A stretch of 64,000 bases of DNA from CALMFG01 sp963666035. GTDB lineage: Bacteria > Bacillota > Clostridia > Christensenellales > CALMFG01. The stretch covers positions 124,001 to 188,000 of the forward strand of contig CAXXJI010000006.1 in assembly GCA_963666035.2 (NCBI GenBank), written 5' to 3'. The notes beneath the pieces are model-generated. The model had not been told where the DNA came from. It did no database searches and saw nothing but the letters and a program-made list of their open reading frames with translations. The translations under genes and the position numbers were made by a program. Positions within the stretch are counted from its first letter, which is position 1. Each line of letters begins with the position of its first letter. Below are positions 61,825 through 64,000 of the stretch, piece by piece.

Positions 61825-62673
61825 TTGAAGGTTACACTACTTATTGAAAATACATGCCTTTTTGGCAAATACTTAAACGCTGAGCATGGTTTTTCTGCAT
61901 GGATTGAAGATGAAGACACCAAAGTTTTATTTGATTGCGGTATCTCCGATCGGTTTATAAAAAACGCAATTGAACTAGGGATTGATCTTCGGACAGCGGA
62001 TTATGTGGTGCTTTCGCATGGACACAGGGATCATACGGGCGGATTGAAGTATTTAATTAAGTACTATAAAGATATGGCAATGGCTAGAAAGCCTATTATG
62101 CTGTTTACAAGTGAAGATATATTTTTAAGAAAGTATAATTTCAAAAAAGGACATTCTTCAGGATTGGATGTCAGCAGAGAGGTGATGGACCAGTTTTTTG
62201 ACGTTAGAGTTACCCCTGAGCCGTTATGGTTGACAAAGAATCTTTGCTATATGGGAATAACCGAGCTCTCAAACGATTTTGAGCACAAGGTGCCGCAGAT
62301 TCCCAGACAGTTTAAGGATGGTGAGTGGGTTGATGATTTGGTTGATGAGGATACACAGTTTGCGTACAAACACAAAAATGGAGAAGAAGTCAGCGTGATT
62401 GCTGCCTGTGCACATTACGGGATATGCAATATTATGGAGTATGCTAAAAAAGTTACCAATGTACAAAAAATAAATACATATCTTGGCGGCTCACATCTTC
62501 GTATAGACGAAGTACCACAGTCTCAAGTGGATAAAACGTGCGAATATGTGAAAGCTCAGAATATCAAAGACTTTTTTATCTGCCATGATACGGATTTGCA
62601 CTGCAAGCTTGCGTTGTGGAATACGACACCCAGCAAAGAAGCAGGTGTTGGGCTGGTACTTGAACTACAGTGA
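61825..62673 (+). CDS. Metallo-beta-lactamase-fold hydrolase
   Basis: 282 residues. Metal motif VLSHGHRDHTGGL (HxHxDH), a second site in CAHYGICNIMEYAKKV and GGSHL, and FICHDTDLHCKLAL at the end. It belongs with the group annotated as 7,8-dihydropterin-related ribofuranosyl phosphate synthase-like MBL proteins, not with UlaG. TTG at 61825 follows AAGGAG. Last gene of the PTS operon; may act on a product of the UlaG step or be a second lactonase. Specific reaction unknown. Confidence 0.82.
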   Translation: MKVTLLIENTCLFGKYLNAEHGFSAWIEDEDTKVLFDCGISDRFIKNAIELGIDLRTADYVVLSHGHRDHTGGLKYLIKYYKDMAMARKPIMLFTSEDIFLRKYNFKKGHSSGLDVSREVMDQFFDVRVTPEPLWLTKNLCYMGITELSNDFEHKVPQIPRQFKDGEWVDDLVDEDTQFAYKHKNGEEVSVIAACAHYGICNIMEYAKKVTNVQKINTYLGGSHLRIDEVPQSQVDKTCEYVKAQNIKDFFICHDTDLHCKLALWNTTPSKEAGVGLVLELQ

Positions 62674-62721
62674 TTATAGTATTGAGTTAAAAACACTCGT
62701 AAAACGGTGGAAATTTTTAGG

Positions 62722-62764
62722 AAAGCAATAAACCAGATCGTTAGGTCTGGTTTATTGCTTTTTT
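62722..62764. terminator. Bidirectional terminator
   Basis: AAAGCAATAAACCAGA and TCTGGTTTATTGCTTT form a 16-bp perfect stem with a T-run on the plus side and A/T-rich flank on the other. It ends the PTS operon and the tRNA transcript. Confidence 0.9.
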
Positions 62765-62852
62765 GGCGGAGAGATAGGGATTCGAACCCTAGATAGCTTG
62801 CGCTATGCCGGTTTTCAAGACCGGTGCATTCAACCAGCTCTGCCATCTCTCC
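62764..62852 (-). tRNA. tRNA-Ser (anticodon UGA)
   Basis: Read on the minus strand: acceptor GGAGAGA pairs with TCTCTCC, D-arm with GCAGAGCTGGTTGAATGC, anticodon stem CCGGT/ACCGG with loop CTTGAAA (anticodon UGA), long variable arm TAGCGCAAGCTA typical of serine tRNA, T-arm AGGGTTCGAATCCCT. The discriminator G and an encoded CCA (62764-62766) follow. Confidence 0.96.
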
Positions 62853-62918
62853 ATATTGAATTTTTAAAACTCGCTTTGCTAGTATAGCAAATCACTGTTT
62901 TGGTGTCAATAAAATCCG

Positions 62919-64000
62919 TTATATTTCGTAGCCGGTGCTGTCTTTGATTTTTATAAGGGTTACGTCTCTTATCTCGTTTTGATGTGCAGGTGCACTGACG
63001 CGCACATAGCGCTTTGAATAGCCGATGAAGTTGCCTGCATAGCGATCATCCGGCTCTTCAAACAGCACATTCACCGTTTGGCTCACAAATTTCTCTGCGA
63101 AGTGCTGCTGAAGCATTTCGTCCAACTGCGTCAGCACATTCACTCTCGCTTTTTTTGTTTTGCTGTCTACCTGATTTGGCATATTTGCCGCCTTGGTTCC
63201 GGTACGGATAGAATAAGGGAAAACGTGGATTTTCGAGAAACCGATTTCGAGGACGAAATGTACGGTTTCGTCAAATTCAACATCAGTTTCGCCGGGGAAT
63301 CCCACGATGATGTCGGTGGTGATGGCGGGGGTATCGAAATGTGCTCTTAAAAGTCTGACACCATTTAAGTACATTTCAGGGCTGTATTTTCGGTTCATGC
63401 GCGCCAAAACACTGGCTGAGCCGCTTTGCAGTGACAGATGGAAATGCGGGCATAGAGAGCGAAGATTGGCCGCGCGCCGGCAGAAATCCTCATCGATCAA
63501 CAAAGGCTCAAGTGAACCTAAACGCAGGCGCTGTAAGCTGGAGATATTGTCTAAAGCCTCAAGCAGTGTGATGAGGTTGATATTTTCGGGAAAGTCAGAA
63601 CCATAGCTGGACACATGTATGCCGGTGAGGACAATTTCTTTGACACCCTGATTGACCAATGTCTGCACCTCGGATAAAATACTTGCCATATCCCGCGAAC
63701 GCGCTTTACCGCGCACATAGGGGATAATGCAATAGGCACAGAAATTATCGCACCCTTCCTGAATCTTGATAAACGCACGGGTCTTGTCGGTGGGGGAGGA
63801 GAGGTTCAAGTCTTCGTAAAGGTCATCTTTGCGGATTTCTGTAACATCCGTAACCAAATGTTTTTCTTGACGATTTTGTTCAACCAATTCCACAATGCGC
63901 TCGCGGTCGGCATTGCCGATGATGACGTCCACATCGCATTTTTCCTTTAACTGTTCGCCGTCTTTTTGGCTCAGGCATCCAGCCGCGCAGATGATAGCCT
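62919..64000 (-). CDS. mtaB: tRNA t(6)A37 methylthiotransferase MtaB (5' end outside the window)
   Basis: Radical SAM enzyme that adds a methylthio group to t6A37 of tRNAs reading ANN codons. The 4Fe-4S radical-SAM cluster motif CDNFCAYC is present; the upstream part (AIICAAGCLSQKDGEQLK) gives one cysteine of the N-terminal second cluster. The C-terminal TRAM domain (VNVLFEEPDDRYAGNFIGYSKRYVRV) binds tRNA. The frame stays open to the right edge, so roughly 70 to 80 N-terminal residues are missing. YqeV/MtaB is favoured over MiaB by the short, simple C-terminus and by GNADRERIVELVEQ. Confidence 0.9.
   Translation of the reverse strand, partial: AIICAAGCLSQKDGEQLKEKCDVDVIIGNADRERIVELVEQNRQEKHLVTDVTEIRKDDLYEDLNLSSPTDKTRAFIKIQEGCDNFCAYCIIPYVRGKARSRDMASILSEVQTLVNQGVKEIVLTGIHVSSYGSDFPENINLITLLEALDNISSLQRLRLGSLEPLLIDEDFCRRAANLRSLCPHFHLSLQSGSASVLARMNRKYSPEMYLNGVRLLRAHFDTPAITTDIIVGFPGETDVEFDETVHFVLEIGFSKIHVFPYSIRTGTKAANMPNQVDSKTKKARVNVLTQLDEMLQQHFAEKFVSQTVNVLFEEPDDRYAGNFIGYSKRYVRVSAPAHQNEIRDVTLIKIKDSTGYEI

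Noticed and set aside
62764..62852. tRNA-Ser as attachment site of a genomic island
   Set aside because: No integrase gene and no repeated tRNA 3' end were seen within the window.

Overview
The window looks like chromosome of an anaerobic, Gram-positive Bacillota of the class Clostridia. The reasons are strong GGAGG-type ribosome sites, frequent GTG and TTG starts, lipoprotein-type sugar-binding proteins, a class B sortase, split transketolases, LytS/YesM-type kinases, and moderate to low GC with AT-rich spacers. The content is dominated by sugar uptake and sugar breakdown, with each locus carrying its own regulator. I see no CRISPR array, no complete insertion sequence, no integrase and no prophage.

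Layout. (1) 1-6647: a sugar ABC permease pair, a HAD phosphatase, a GH38 alpha-mannosidase-like protein and mannose-6-phosphate isomerase, i.e. mannoside use. (2) 6672-15269: on the minus strand a class B sortase and a giant secreted repeat protein, with a divergent LytS/LytTR-type two-component pair. (3) 15375-24290: an amidohydrolase remnant, a HAD hydrolase, a PAS-AraC regulator, then a Gfo/Idh oxidoreductase, a ribose-type ABC importer and a ketose 3-epimerase. (4) 24425-30165: a second two-component system (7TM kinase and a REC-SARP regulator) followed by a second secreted protein (FG-GAP propeller plus InlB-type repeats). (5) 30861-37091: SDR, split transketolase, FadR-type regulator, tartronate-semialdehyde-reductase-like enzyme, glycerate kinase and a cyclase-family hydrolase. 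(6) 37164-46375: GntR/LacI-type regulator, ribose-type ABC importer, GH29 fucosidase, a permease remnant, Gfo/Idh and a TIM-barrel isomerase. (7) 46720-50470: TetR plus an FtsX-type ABC exporter under a 41-bp palindromic operator. (8) 50870-53404: a DEAD-box helicase with a long leader and a scar joining two broken genes. (9) 53602-62673: a DeoR regulator and a nearly self-contained ascorbate-type phosphotransferase system with its own EI and HPr, a cytoplasmic beta-propeller protein of unknown function, UlaG lactonase and a second metallo-beta-lactamase-fold enzyme. (10) 62764-64000: tRNA-Ser(UGA) and the 3' part of mtaB.

The two most interesting signals are these. First, the two secreted repeat proteins share a C-terminal module that ends exactly in DNPxTGEY. 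That is a sortase-B-like NPxTG motif with no hydrophobic helix or charged tail after it, and a class B sortase lies immediately downstream of one of them. In both genes a different single-base frameshift cuts this module off at nearly the same place. Second, the ascorbate-type PTS locus carries dedicated general PTS proteins and an unexplained cytoplasmic propeller, and it shows repeated DeoR-operator-like boxes at both of its promoters.

Several enzymes lack expected catalytic residues: GH38 has no Asp at the nucleophile motif, one Gfo/Idh protein has TIP instead of EKP, and one ABC ATPase lacks the second Walker B aspartate. Three sugar-importer operons each carry a hairpin without a T-run just after the (known or presumed) binding-protein gene, which would favour over-production of the binding protein.
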